From Variibacter sp. (lineage in GTDB: Bacteria > Pseudomonadota > Alphaproteobacteria > Rhizobiales > Xanthobacteraceae), in assembly GCA_019689555.1 (NCBI GenBank), contig JADGHE010000011.1:1-64000 (forward strand): a stretch of DNA of 64,000 nt. The letters run 5' to 3'. The notes below the pieces were generated by a model. It saw nothing but the letters and a program-made list of their open reading frames with translations, was not told the origin of the DNA and made no database searches. Positions 8,534-17,573 of this stretch are shown one piece after another. Made by a program: the position numbers and the translations under genes. Within the stretch, counting starts at the first letter, position 1; each line of letters begins with the position of its first letter.

Positions 8534-8983
8534 TCAGCGGACCCGGACGCGATAGGATTCATGGCAGTCGTCGCAGGTCTTGTTCACCACCTGATAGACC
8601 GTCTTCAGCTCGTCGAGGTTTTTTGCCTTCGAGCGGTTCTCGTTCACGGCCTTGGTGAAATTCGCGAGCTTCGCTTCGAAATCCGCCTTGTTCTCCCAAA
8701 TCTTCGCCGAGGAGCTGAAATTCGCATCGGGAGCGACGCCGATGGAGTTCGCCGGCCAGAGGGGCGGCAGCTTCGCCGCGATCTCGGCGAGCTTCGCAAA
8801 GGCGGCATCGACCTTGGCCTGTTCGTAGGGTTCCTGTCCCCGTACCATCTGCGTCACCGGGCGCCAGGCATCGCGCCAGACCGACTTCATGAGAGCGTTG
8901 CGCTGCTCCAGTGCTCCCGATTGGGCCAACACAGCCGTCGTGGCAAAGGCGAGGGCCGCGACGGCAAATCCAGTACGGAACAT
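8534..8983 (-). CDS. Cytochrome c'/c556-type protein
   Basis: Protein of 149 residues with a Sec signal peptide (about 20 residues, ending AVLA) and one haem site CDDCH at residues 137-141, very near the C terminus. C-terminal haem attachment in a four-helix bundle is the mark of cytochrome c'/c556 proteins, periplasmic carriers or NO-binding proteins. The ATG at 8983 is chosen because AAAGGAG lies upstream and the signal peptide begins there. It is 162 bp downstream of the molybdenum hydroxylase gene on the same strand. Confidence 0.9.
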   Translation of the reverse strand: MFRTGFAVAALAFATTAVLAQSGALEQRNALMKSVWRDAWRPVTQMVRGQEPYEQAKVDAAFAKLAEIAAKLPPLWPANSIGVAPDANFSSSAKIWENKADFEAKLANFTKAVNENRSKAKNLDELKTVYQVVNKTCDDCHESYRVRVR

Positions 8984-9145
8984 CCGAATCTCCTTTCTAC
9001 GCAGGTCGCTACGCGGCTTGCGCCGCGGCGACGCCAACACCATCGGTCTGGAATTATTCCGCTGCGCAGGCGGCCCGCCGCACCCCGGCGCGAAGGGCGG
9101 CCATGCAAGCTGCGGACGCACCCGCCTCCTCGCACCGCGGGCTCA

Positions 9146-11452
9146 TCACAGCGTGTGCAGGCGCCGCCCCTCTTCCAACGCCTGCCACACGCGCTCGGGC
9201 GTCGCCGGCATGTCGATGTGGCGAATGCGATAAGCGCGCCACAGCGCATCGACGATGGCGTTCATGATCGCCGGGCAGGAGCCGATGGCGCCCGCCTCCC
9301 CTGCCCCCTTGACGCCGAGCGCGTTGGTGGCGCAGCGCACGTTGCGCGTCTCGAAGGTGAACGCCGGCGTGTCGCTCGCCTTCGGCAGCGGGTAGTCCAT
9401 CAGGCTCGCGGTGACGAGCTGGCCGGAATCGGCGTCGTAGACCGCGCGTTCGAACAGCGCCTGGCCGAGGCCCTGCACGGCGCCGCCGTGGATCTGGCCG
9501 GCGAGCAGCAGCGGGTTGAGGGTCACGCCGAAATCGTCGACGACGACGTAATTGACGATCTCCACGCGGCCCGTCGCCGGGTCGATCTCCACCTCTGCGA
9601 CATGCGTGCCGTTCGGATAGGTGGGGGCCGGCGGCGTGCAGGTGTCGGCCGCGGTGAGCAGATTGCGGTCGGACGGCGCGCGCGCAAGCTCCGCGAACGA
9701 GACCGCGCGGTCGGTGCCGGCGACGCGCACCGCGCCCTCGGCGATTTCGAGATCGCTGACGCTGGCTTCGAGCTTGTCGGCGGCGAGTTTCTTGAGGTTG
9801 TCGGCGAGCTTGCGCGCGGCGCCCGAGACGGCGACGCCGCCGACGGGAATCGAGCTCGATCCGCCGGTGCCGGCGCCGGTGGCGATCAGCGCCGTGTCGC
9901 CCTGCACGACGCGCACGCGCTCCGGCGGCAGCCCCAGATGCTCGGCGACGAGCTGCGCATAGGCGGTGTGGTGGCCCTGGCCCGTCGACTGCGAGCCGAT
10001 GAGCACCGTCACGCCGCCGTCGTCGTCGAGCCGAAGAGTCGCGGTCTCGGGGCCGAGCGCGCCGCAGGCCTCGATGTAGCTCGCAAGGCCGATGCCGCGC
10101 AGCCGGCCCTGCTCCGCGGCGCGCTCGGCCCGCGCCTCGAACCCGCTCCAGTCCGCGATCTGCTGGGCGCGCGCCATGTGGCCGGCGAACTCGCCGGAAT
10201 CGTAGACCTTGCCCGTCGGCGTCTTGTAGGGCATCGCCTGCGGCGCGATGAAATTGCGCCGGCGCAGCTCGTCGCGCCCGATGCCGAGCTCGCGCGCCGC
10301 GACGTCCACGAGCCGCTCGATGACATAGGCCGCCTCGGGCCGGCCCGCGCCGCGGTAGGCGTCCACCGGAACGGTGTTGGTGTAGACGCCGCGGATGCGC
10401 ACATGGCAGGCGGGGAAATCGTACAGGCCCGGCAGCATCTCGGCGCCGATCACCGGGATGTAAGGCGCAAAGAGCGAGAGATAGGCGCCCATGTCGGCGA
10501 GCGTGTCGACCGCGAGGGCGAGGAATTTGCCGTCCCTGTCGAGCGCGAGCCGCGCGGTCGTGATGTTGTCCCGCCCCTGCGCATCGGCGAGGAAATGCTC
10601 CGTGCGGTCGGACATCCAGCGCACCGGCCGCTTGAGCGCCTTCGCCGCGATGACGACCAGCGCATATTCCCGATAGGGGAAGAACTTGGTGCCGAACCCG
10701 CCGCCGACGTCGGGCGTCACGACCCGCATCTTCTCCGGCGGCATGCGGAGCACCGACTCGCAGAGCACGTCGCGGATGAGGTGCGGGCCCTGGCTCGGCA
10801 CCGTGAGCGTCACGTGATCCTTCTCGGCATCGTATTCGGCGAGGGCGCCGCGCGTGTCGAGATAATTGGTCACGACCCGCGGATTTACGAGCTTCAAGGT
10901 GACGACATGCGCGGCGCGCGCGAAGGCGGCCTCGGTCTTGGCCTTGTCGCCCAGCGTTGCCTCAAACGCGACATTGCGCGGAACGCTCGGCCACACCGCG
11001 GGCGCGCCGTCGGCCACCGCCCTCTCCGCGTCCACGACATGGGGAAGCGCCTCCCATGAGACGGCGATCGCCTCGGCGGCGTCCTTCGCCTGCTCCAGCG
11101 TGTCGGCGACGACGAAGGCGACCGCGTCGCCCACGTGACGCACGACCTCGCGCGCGAGCAGCGGATAGGGCGGCGGCGAGACCTTCACGCCCTCCGGGAT
11201 GCCGACGCAGGGCAGATGGCCGAAGGCGGCGACATCCTCGCCGGTCAGGACCAGGCGGACCCCCGGCATGGCGCGCGCGGCCTCGATATCCGCGAGGCGG
11301 AAGCGCGCATGCGCGTGCGGCGAGCGCAGCACCACCGCCTGGAGCGCGCCGTCCGCGGCGATGTCGGCCACATAGCGCCCTGCCCCGCGCACGAGCGCGG
11401 CGTCCTCCTTGCGGGTCACAGCCTGGCCGAAGCCGAAACTGACGGGTCGCAT
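9146..11452 (-). CDS. Molybdenum hydroxylase large subunit (form II CoxL-like)
   Basis: Protein of 768 residues in the xanthine oxidase/CO dehydrogenase large-subunit family, binding molybdopterin cytosine dinucleotide. Motifs: VGDAVAFVVA near 107, DVGGGFGTK at 248-256, AYRGAGR at 365-371, GQGHHTAYAQ in the Mo-binding region, and KGAGEAG with the expected active-site Glu near 719. AYRGAGR marks form II CoxL-like proteins, whose substrates are mostly unknown; form I CO dehydrogenases have AYxCSFR. No FAD (CoxM) or 2Fe-2S (CoxS) subunit gene is nearby. Its ATG lies five bases after the RND permease stop, so it may be co-transcribed with the pump. Confidence 0.92.
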   Translation of the reverse strand: MRPVSFGFGQAVTRKEDAALVRGAGRYVADIAADGALQAVVLRSPHAHARFRLADIEAARAMPGVRLVLTGEDVAAFGHLPCVGIPEGVKVSPPPYPLLAREVVRHVGDAVAFVVADTLEQAKDAAEAIAVSWEALPHVVDAERAVADGAPAVWPSVPRNVAFEATLGDKAKTEAAFARAAHVVTLKLVNPRVVTNYLDTRGALAEYDAEKDHVTLTVPSQGPHLIRDVLCESVLRMPPEKMRVVTPDVGGGFGTKFFPYREYALVVIAAKALKRPVRWMSDRTEHFLADAQGRDNITTARLALDRDGKFLALAVDTLADMGAYLSLFAPYIPVIGAEMLPGLYDFPACHVRIRGVYTNTVPVDAYRGAGRPEAAYVIERLVDVAARELGIGRDELRRRNFIAPQAMPYKTPTGKVYDSGEFAGHMARAQQIADWSGFEARAERAAEQGRLRGIGLASYIEACGALGPETATLRLDDDGGVTVLIGSQSTGQGHHTAYAQLVAEHLGLPPERVRVVQGDTALIATGAGTGGSSSIPVGGVAVSGAARKLADNLKKLAADKLEASVSDLEIAEGAVRVAGTDRAVSFAELARAPSDRNLLTAADTCTPPAPTYPNGTHVAEVEIDPATGRVEIVNYVVVDDFGVTLNPLLLAGQIHGGAVQGLGQALFERAVYDADSGQLVTASLMDYPLPKASDTPAFTFETRNVRCATNALGVKGAGEAGAIGSCPAIMNAIVDALWRAYRIRHIDMPATPERVWQALEEGRRLHTL

Positions 11453-11457
11453 GGGTC

Positions 11458-14400
11458 CTACTCCGCAGGATGTGACTGCGCTGCCGCGGCCGCCTCCCTC
11501 GTCCGGCGACGGGAGAGCCGCGCGCCGATGCCGCTCGAAATGACATAGAAGGCCGGCGTGAAGATCAAGCCGAACAGGGTCACCCCGATCATCCCGGCGA
11601 AGACCGCCGTGCCCAGCGCGTGCCGCAGCTCGGCGCCCGCCCCGGTGGCGAAGACCAGCGGGCTCACGCCCAGGATGAAGGCGAGCGACGTCATGATGAT
11701 CGGCCGCATGCGCAGCCGCGCGGCCTCGACCGCCGCCTCGGTGCGGCTGCGCCCGCGCTCCTCGAGCTGGCGGGCGAACTCGACGATCAGGATCGCGTTC
11801 TTGGCCGCAAGCCCGATCAGCACGATGAAGCCGACCTGCGTGAGGATATTGTTGTCCATGCCGCGCAGCACGACGCCGGAGATCGCGGCCACGAGGCACA
11901 TCGGCACGATGAGGATGACCGCAAAGGGCAGCGTCAGGCTCTCGTACTGCGCGGCGAGCACCAGAAACACGAACACCACCGCGAGGCCGAAGGCGAACAT
12001 CGCCGTGTTGCCGGCGCGGAGCTGCTGAAAGGCGAGCGTCGTCCACTCGGTGGCGAAGCCGTCCGGCAGCGTCTCGGCGGCGAGCCGCTCCATGATCGCG
12101 ATCGCCTGCCCCTGCGAGTAGCCGGGCGCGGCGCTGCCATCGAGCTCGGCCGCCGGATAGAGATTGTAGCGCGGCACGCGGTAGGGGCCGGAGACGTCCT
12201 GCACGGTCGTGAACGAGCCGAGCGGCACCGCCGCCCCGACATTGTTGCGCACGCGGATCTTGAGCACGTCCTCGGGATCGAGGCGCTCGCCGCTCTCGGC
12301 CTGCGCGACGACGCGGAAGGTGCGGCCGAACAGGTTGAAGTCGTTGACGTAGGACGAGCCGAGATAGGTCTGCAGGGCGGCGAACACGTCGGAGACGTTG
12401 ATGCCGAGGAGCTGCGCCTTGGTGCGGTCGATGTCGAGATAGATCTGCGGGGTCGCGGTCTCGAAGAGCGAGAAGACCTGCTGGACGCCCGGCGTCTGGC
12501 TCGCGCGCGCCATCATCGCATAGACGGCGTTCTGCAGCGCCTCCGGCCCGCGCCCGGCGCGGTCCTCGACCATCATACGGAAGCCGCCGGCATTGCCGAT
12601 GCCCGCCACCGGCGGGGGCTGAATCACGAGCGCGAGCCCCTCCCGTATGGCGCTCAGCCGTTTGAACAGCTCGCCCTGGATCGCGCCCGCGGACAGCGCC
12701 GGGTCGTGGGCGCGGCGCGCGAAAGAATCGAGCACGACGAAGATCGCGCCGGAGTTCGGCGCGTTCGTGAAGGTCGCACCGGAGAAGCCGACAATGTTGA
12801 CCGCATGCGCGACCCCCGGCGTCGTGAGCGCGAGGTCGACCGCGCGGCGCATCACCGCGTCGGTGCGCGCGAGCGACGCGCCGGGCGGCAACTGCACGGC
12901 GATGATGAGGTAGCCGCGGTCCACCTGGGGGATGAAGCCCTGCGGCGTCTTGCGGAACTCGTTGAGACCGAAGGCGAGAACCCCGGCATAGAGCATCACC
13001 ATGAGCACCGCGAACCGCACCGCCTTGCGCGCCACCCAGCTGTAGCCGCGCGCGAAGCGCTCGAACCCGAAATTGAAGCCGCGGAAGAAGAGGCGCAGCG
13101 GCCACTCCCAGAGGCGCGGCCGGACCTCCGCATGCGGCTTGAGCAGCAGCGCGCACATGGCGGGCGACAGCGTGAGCGAGACGACGAGCGAGATCACCGT
13201 CGCGCCGGCGATGGTGAGTGCGAACTGCCGGTAGAACTGGCCGGAAATGCCGGTGATGAACGCCGCCGGCACGAACACCGCGCAGAGCACGAGCGCGATC
13301 GCGACCAGCGCCCAGCCAACCTCGTCCATCGACTTCACCGCCGCCTCGCGCGGCCTCAGGCCGGTGGCGATGTTGCGCTCCACATTCTCCACCACGACGA
13401 TCGCGTCGTCGACGACGATGCCGATCGCCAACACCAGGCCCGAGAGCGTGAGATTGTTCAGCGTGAAGCCGAACGCGCCCATGAGGAAGAACGTGCCGAT
13501 GAGCGAGATCGGGATCGCGAGGATCGGGATGATGGCGGCGCGCCACGTCTGCAGGAAGAGGATGATCACCAGCACGACGAAGAGGATCGCCTCGACGATC
13601 GTGCGGATGACGGCGTTGACCGATTCCTGAATGAACTGCGTCGGATTGTAGACGATCGCGTGCTTCACGCCGTCCGGAAAGCGCGCCGACAGCCGCTCCA
13701 TCTCCTGGATGATGGCCTGCGCGGTCGCGAGCGCGTTGGAGCCCGGCCGCTGGAAGATCGCGAGCGCGACCGCCGGGTCGCGGTCGAGATAGGAGTTCGA
13801 GGAATAGTCCTGCGCCGCGAGCTCCACGCGGGCGACGTCCTTGAGCCGCACCACGGCGGTGGGCGTGGTCTTGACCACGATCCCGGCGAACTGGTCGGGA
13901 TCGGCGAGGCGGCCGAGCGTGCGCACCGCGATCTGGAACGCGCGCGGATCGTCGACCGGCGGCTGGTTGAGCACGCCGGAGGCGACCTGGACGTTCTGCC
14001 CCAGCAGCGCCTGCACCACGTCCGTCGCCGTCAGGTTGAGTGACTGCAGCCGGTCGGGATCGAGCCAGACCCGCATGGCGTAGTCGCGGCTGCCGAACAC
14101 GATGATGGAGCCGACCCCGTCGATGCGGGTGAGAACGTCCTTGATTTCGAGATTGGCGTAGTTGGAGATGAACAGCGGGTCCCGCGACTGGTCGGGCGAA
14201 TAGAGGTGCACGACCATCATCAGGTCGGGCGAGCTCTTGTTCACCGTGACGCCGATCTGGCGCACCTCCTGCGGCAAGCGCGGCTGGACGATCGCGACAC
14301 GATTCTGCACCTGCACCTGAGCCTGATCGAGATCGGTGCCGATGTCGAACGTGACCGAGATGGAAAAGCGGCCGTCGGCGGTCGAGTTCGAGGAGATGTA

Positions 14401-14634
14401 AAGCATCCCCTCGACGCCGTTGATCTGCTCCTCGATCGGCGCCACCACCGTGGTCGCCACCACGTCGGCGCTCGCGCCCGGATACTGGCCCTGCACGCTG
14501 ATGATCGGCGGCGCGATCTCGGGATATTGCGCGATGGGCAGGCGCCCGAAGGACACGCCGCCGAGGATGATCAGCACGATCGACACGACGGAGGCGAAGA
14601 TCGGCCGGTCGATGAAGAAGCGCGAAATCTGCAT
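11458..14634 (-). CDS. RND efflux pump permease (AcrB/MexB type)
   Basis: Protein of 1058 residues, full length for a hydrophobe/amphiphile efflux RND permease. It drives export of drugs or metabolites across the outer membrane using the proton gradient. It has the N-terminal helix, a large periplasmic loop (about 35-340), the membrane block with proton-relay residues Asp409-Asp410 in GIVVDDAIVVVE, and a second block with the relay Lys in GLAAKNAILIVEFA. It starts 17 bases after the adaptor stop, so the two form an operon. No TolC-type outer-membrane partner is adjacent. Confidence 0.95.
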   Translation of the reverse strand: MQISRFFIDRPIFASVVSIVLIILGGVSFGRLPIAQYPEIAPPIISVQGQYPGASADVVATTVVAPIEEQINGVEGMLYISSNSTADGRFSISVTFDIGTDLDQAQVQVQNRVAIVQPRLPQEVRQIGVTVNKSSPDLMMVVHLYSPDQSRDPLFISNYANLEIKDVLTRIDGVGSIIVFGSRDYAMRVWLDPDRLQSLNLTATDVVQALLGQNVQVASGVLNQPPVDDPRAFQIAVRTLGRLADPDQFAGIVVKTTPTAVVRLKDVARVELAAQDYSSNSYLDRDPAVALAIFQRPGSNALATAQAIIQEMERLSARFPDGVKHAIVYNPTQFIQESVNAVIRTIVEAILFVVLVIILFLQTWRAAIIPILAIPISLIGTFFLMGAFGFTLNNLTLSGLVLAIGIVVDDAIVVVENVERNIATGLRPREAAVKSMDEVGWALVAIALVLCAVFVPAAFITGISGQFYRQFALTIAGATVISLVVSLTLSPAMCALLLKPHAEVRPRLWEWPLRLFFRGFNFGFERFARGYSWVARKAVRFAVLMVMLYAGVLAFGLNEFRKTPQGFIPQVDRGYLIIAVQLPPGASLARTDAVMRRAVDLALTTPGVAHAVNIVGFSGATFTNAPNSGAIFVVLDSFARRAHDPALSAGAIQGELFKRLSAIREGLALVIQPPPVAGIGNAGGFRMMVEDRAGRGPEALQNAVYAMMARASQTPGVQQVFSLFETATPQIYLDIDRTKAQLLGINVSDVFAALQTYLGSSYVNDFNLFGRTFRVVAQAESGERLDPEDVLKIRVRNNVGAAVPLGSFTTVQDVSGPYRVPRYNLYPAAELDGSAAPGYSQGQAIAIMERLAAETLPDGFATEWTTLAFQQLRAGNTAMFAFGLAVVFVFLVLAAQYESLTLPFAVILIVPMCLVAAISGVVLRGMDNNILTQVGFIVLIGLAAKNAILIVEFARQLEERGRSRTEAAVEAARLRMRPIIMTSLAFILGVSPLVFATGAGAELRHALGTAVFAGMIGVTLFGLIFTPAFYVISSGIGARLSRRRTREAAAAAQSHPAE

Positions 14635-14651
14635 GCTGGGGCTCCGCGCGG

Positions 14652-15830
14652 TCAGCCCGCCTTCGCCTGCGGGCTCGGGGTGGGCGGCTCGACGCCCTCC
14701 TGCGGCGTGACCTTCTGGCCGGGGCGCACGCGCATGAGGCCGTCGACGATCACCCGATCGTCCGGCTTGAGCCCCTCTTTCACCACGCGCAGGCCGTCGA
14801 CGAGAGGACCGAGCTTCACGTAGCGCTGGCGCGCGACGTTTTCGCCGTCGACGGTGAGCACGAATTTGCGCACCTGTTCGCTGCCGATCGCCCCGTCGGG
14901 AATGAGCAGGGCCTGGTAGGGCGCCGAGGCCGGGACCTCCACGCGCGCGAACATGCCGGGCGTGAACAGCCCGTCCCCGTTGGCGAGAACCGCCCGGCCG
15001 CGAATCGTGCCCGAGGTGCGGTCGATTACGTTGTCGACGAAGTCCATGGTTCCCTGGTGCGGGAAGCCCTGCTCGTCGAGCAGCTTGAGCGCCACCTTCG
15101 TCCGCGCGCCGCGGCTCGCGATGTCCGGCCCCTCCTCGGCGAGGCGCTTGTAGCGCAGATAGGAGGCCTCGTCGAAGGTGAACTCGAAGCGGATCGGGTC
15201 GATGGAGACGATCGTCGCGAGAAGCGTCGTGTTGCCGCCCGTCCCGCCGGTGACGAGATTGCCCGGGGAGACGCGCCGGTCGCCGATGCGGCCCGCGATG
15301 GGCGCCCGCAATTCGGTGAATTCGAGATCGAGCGTCGCCTGCCGCACCGCCGCCTCGTTGGCGGCGACGGACGCCTCGGCGGTCTTCTTCGCCTGAACGC
15401 GCTGCTCGTACACCTGCTCGGAGATCGTGCGCTCGCGCACGAGCTGCTGCGCGCGGGCGAGATCGGCCTCCGCATAGGCAAGGTTGGCCCGCGCCTGAGC
15501 GAGATTCGCCTTCGCCTGATCGAGCGCATTCTGGAACGGCCGACGGTCAATCGTGAACAGGAGGTCGCCCTGCTTCACGAGCTGGCCGTCGACGAAGTGC
15601 ACCTTCTCCAGATAACCGGACACACGCGCGCGCACCTCGACCATATCGACCGCGACGAAGCGGCCGACATATTCGTCCTTGTCGACGATCATGCGCTGGA
15701 CCGGCTTGGCGACCGTGACCGCCGGCGGGGGCGGCGCCGGGGCGGGCTGCTGAGCCTCGCCGCAGCCGGCGAGGGCGCCCGTCAGAAACAACGCAAGGAC
15801 CGTGTTGCGCGCGTCAACGAGCGCTGCCAT
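14652..15830 (-). CDS. RND periplasmic adaptor lipoprotein (AcrA/MexA type)
   Basis: Protein of 392 residues, the membrane-fusion adaptor of the adjacent RND pump. The signal peptide ends in lipobox LAGC with Cys23 as the lipid site, followed by a Pro-rich linker. The lipoyl half-motif GYLEKVHFVDGQLVKQGDLLF, a long Ala-rich helical hairpin (about 95-165, DQAKANLAQARANLAYAEADLARA region) and beta-barrel domains follow in the expected order. GGAGG lies six bases before the ATG. It is the first gene of the adaptor-permease operon; no TetR or other regulator is next to it. Confidence 0.95.
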   Translation of the reverse strand: MAALVDARNTVLALFLTGALAGCGEAQQPAPAPPPPAVTVAKPVQRMIVDKDEYVGRFVAVDMVEVRARVSGYLEKVHFVDGQLVKQGDLLFTIDRRPFQNALDQAKANLAQARANLAYAEADLARAQQLVRERTISEQVYEQRVQAKKTAEASVAANEAAVRQATLDLEFTELRAPIAGRIGDRRVSPGNLVTGGTGGNTTLLATIVSIDPIRFEFTFDEASYLRYKRLAEEGPDIASRGARTKVALKLLDEQGFPHQGTMDFVDNVIDRTSGTIRGRAVLANGDGLFTPGMFARVEVPASAPYQALLIPDGAIGSEQVRKFVLTVDGENVARQRYVKLGPLVDGLRVVKEGLKPDDRVIVDGLMRVRPGQKVTPQEGVEPPTPSPQAKAG

Positions 15831-15916
15831 GAAGCCTCCATCGAAGCTGTCGGGAATGTGGGGACACGATCACCATACCGCAACGCAACGAAATATGCAT
15901 CCCTTCCGGGAGAGGC

Positions 15917-17500
15917 TCATGCGGCCGGCCTGCCGAGGCCGAGCAGAGTGCGCCAATTCCTCCCGAAAACGGCAACAAGGACAGGCACATAAATGATCGC
16001 CCCAAGGCCTGCGAGGGCGGCCAGCGCGATCTCGTCGCGCAGAGCCCATCGATAAGCGATCGCCCCCGTCAGCGGTTCCGCAATCCACAGCGCCGCCGCG
16101 AGCAGGGCCGACGCAAGCGCGAGCTTGCCGATCGCGCGCTTGAGCCGCGTGTCGGCCGAAAACAGGCCCGCGCGCACGGCAAACCAGGTGACGAGCCCGA
16201 CATTGACCCAGGCGCCGACCGTGGTCGCGAGCGCAAGGCCGACCTGCGCGAGGCCCGTCGTGGTCACGAGCGCAATCTTGAGAACCACGTTGAGCGCCGC
16301 CGCGGTCAGGGACGCCTTCACCGGCGTCGCCGTGTCGCCGCGGGCGAAGAACGTCGCGACGAGGCTGCGGATCAGCACGAAGGGAATAAGCCCGAGCGCA
16401 TAGGCGCGCAGGGTCGCCCCGGCGGCGGCGGCGTCCGCGGCCGTGAACGCGCCGCGGCCGAACAGCGCGCGCATGATCAGCTCCGGCACGACCAGGAAGC
16501 CGACGGTGAACGGCATCGCGAGCGCGAGCGTGAGCTCGATGGCGCGGTTCTGGGCGTCGAGCGCGCCCTGCTCGTCCTCCGCGGCGATGCGGCGCGCCAT
16601 TTCGGGCAGCAGCACCGTGCCGGCCGCGATCCCGATCACCCCGATGGGGAGCTGGTTGAGCCGGTCGGCATAGTAGAGCGCCGACAGCGCGCCGACCGAA
16701 AGAAAGCTCGCCAGAATCGTGTCCGCAAACAGCGCAAGCTGCACGCCCGCCGAGCCGACGGTCGCCGGCCCGAGCGCGCGGAAGAATCGCTTCACGTCCG
16801 CGTCCCAGCGCGGCCTGCGGAAGCTCACCGCGAGGCCCGCGCGCCTGGCGTCGCCAGCGACCAGCAGAAGTTCGAGACATCCGGCGATCAGCACCCCCCA
16901 GGCGGCCGCGTGCCCCGCCGTGGGAAAGAAAGCGGCGAGCGCCAGCGCCGCGATCATCGAAAGATTGAGCAGCACCGGCGCCGCGGCCGCGGCCGCGAAG
17001 CGGTCGATCGCATTGAGCATGCCGCTGAACAGCGTCACCAGCGTCATCAGCAGCAGGTAGGGAAAGGTGATTCGCGTGAGCTCGACCGCGAGCGCAAACC
17101 GGCCGCCGCCATGGTCGAACCCCGGCGCGAGCAGTCGAATGACGGCGGGCGTGAACACGAGCGCGAGCGCAAGCAGCGCGAGCTGGCTCGCGAACAGCAG
17201 CGTGAACACGCGGTCCGCAAAGACGCCGGCGGCCGCCGCGCCCGCCTGCTCCCGCACGCGCGCATAGCTCGGCACGAAGGCGGCGTTGAAAGCGCCTTCG
17301 GCGAAGATCGCGCGGAAATGATTGGGCAGCCGCAGCGCGACGAGAAAGGCGTCGGCGACCGGCCCGGCGCCGAGGACCGCCGCCATCACGACGTCGCGGA
17401 AAAAGCCGGCGAGGCGCGAAAGCAGCGTCAGCCCCCCGACCGACATCATGCGTGCGGCGAGGCCGCTCTGCCCGCCCTTCCGCTGCGATTCGCCGTCCAT
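15917..17500 (-). CDS. murJ: Lipid II flippase MurJ
   Basis: Protein of 527 residues with about 14 membrane helices, matching MurJ/MviN in length and pattern. It moves lipid II across the inner membrane for peptidoglycan synthesis. The hallmark N-terminal segment GGLTLLSRLAGFFRDVVMAAVLG and the conserved GAFNAAFVPSYAR are present. The ATG at 17500 is taken; a second candidate start, MMSVGGL, lies 17 codons in. It follows the Gfo/Idh gene by 73 bp and precedes the RND operon by 86 bp. Confidence 0.95.
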   Translation of the reverse strand: MDGESQRKGGQSGLAARMMSVGGLTLLSRLAGFFRDVVMAAVLGAGPVADAFLVALRLPNHFRAIFAEGAFNAAFVPSYARVREQAGAAAAGVFADRVFTLLFASQLALLALALVFTPAVIRLLAPGFDHGGGRFALAVELTRITFPYLLLMTLVTLFSGMLNAIDRFAAAAAAPVLLNLSMIAALALAAFFPTAGHAAAWGVLIAGCLELLLVAGDARRAGLAVSFRRPRWDADVKRFFRALGPATVGSAGVQLALFADTILASFLSVGALSALYYADRLNQLPIGVIGIAAGTVLLPEMARRIAAEDEQGALDAQNRAIELTLALAMPFTVGFLVVPELIMRALFGRGAFTAADAAAAGATLRAYALGLIPFVLIRSLVATFFARGDTATPVKASLTAAALNVVLKIALVTTTGLAQVGLALATTVGAWVNVGLVTWFAVRAGLFSADTRLKRAIGKLALASALLAAALWIAEPLTGAIAYRWALRDEIALAALAGLGAIIYVPVLVAVFGRNWRTLLGLGRPAA

Positions 17501-17573
17501 GGGCCCTGTTAGCTTGCGAGAGGCGGGCTGTCCACGCACCGCCGACGCCGCGCGGCGCGACCGCCCGGCGCCG

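Noticed and set aside
6374-11059. Very long open frames on the opposite strand of real genes (for example over the DMT/cytochrome/CoxL region)
   Set aside because: They are shadows caused by high GC at third positions; their translations are Arg/His/Asp-rich and match no family, while the opposite strand carries clear motifs.
9146-11452. Call as aerobic CO dehydrogenase
   Set aside because: The active-site loop is AYRGAGR (form II), not AYxCSFR (form I), and the other two subunits are missing.
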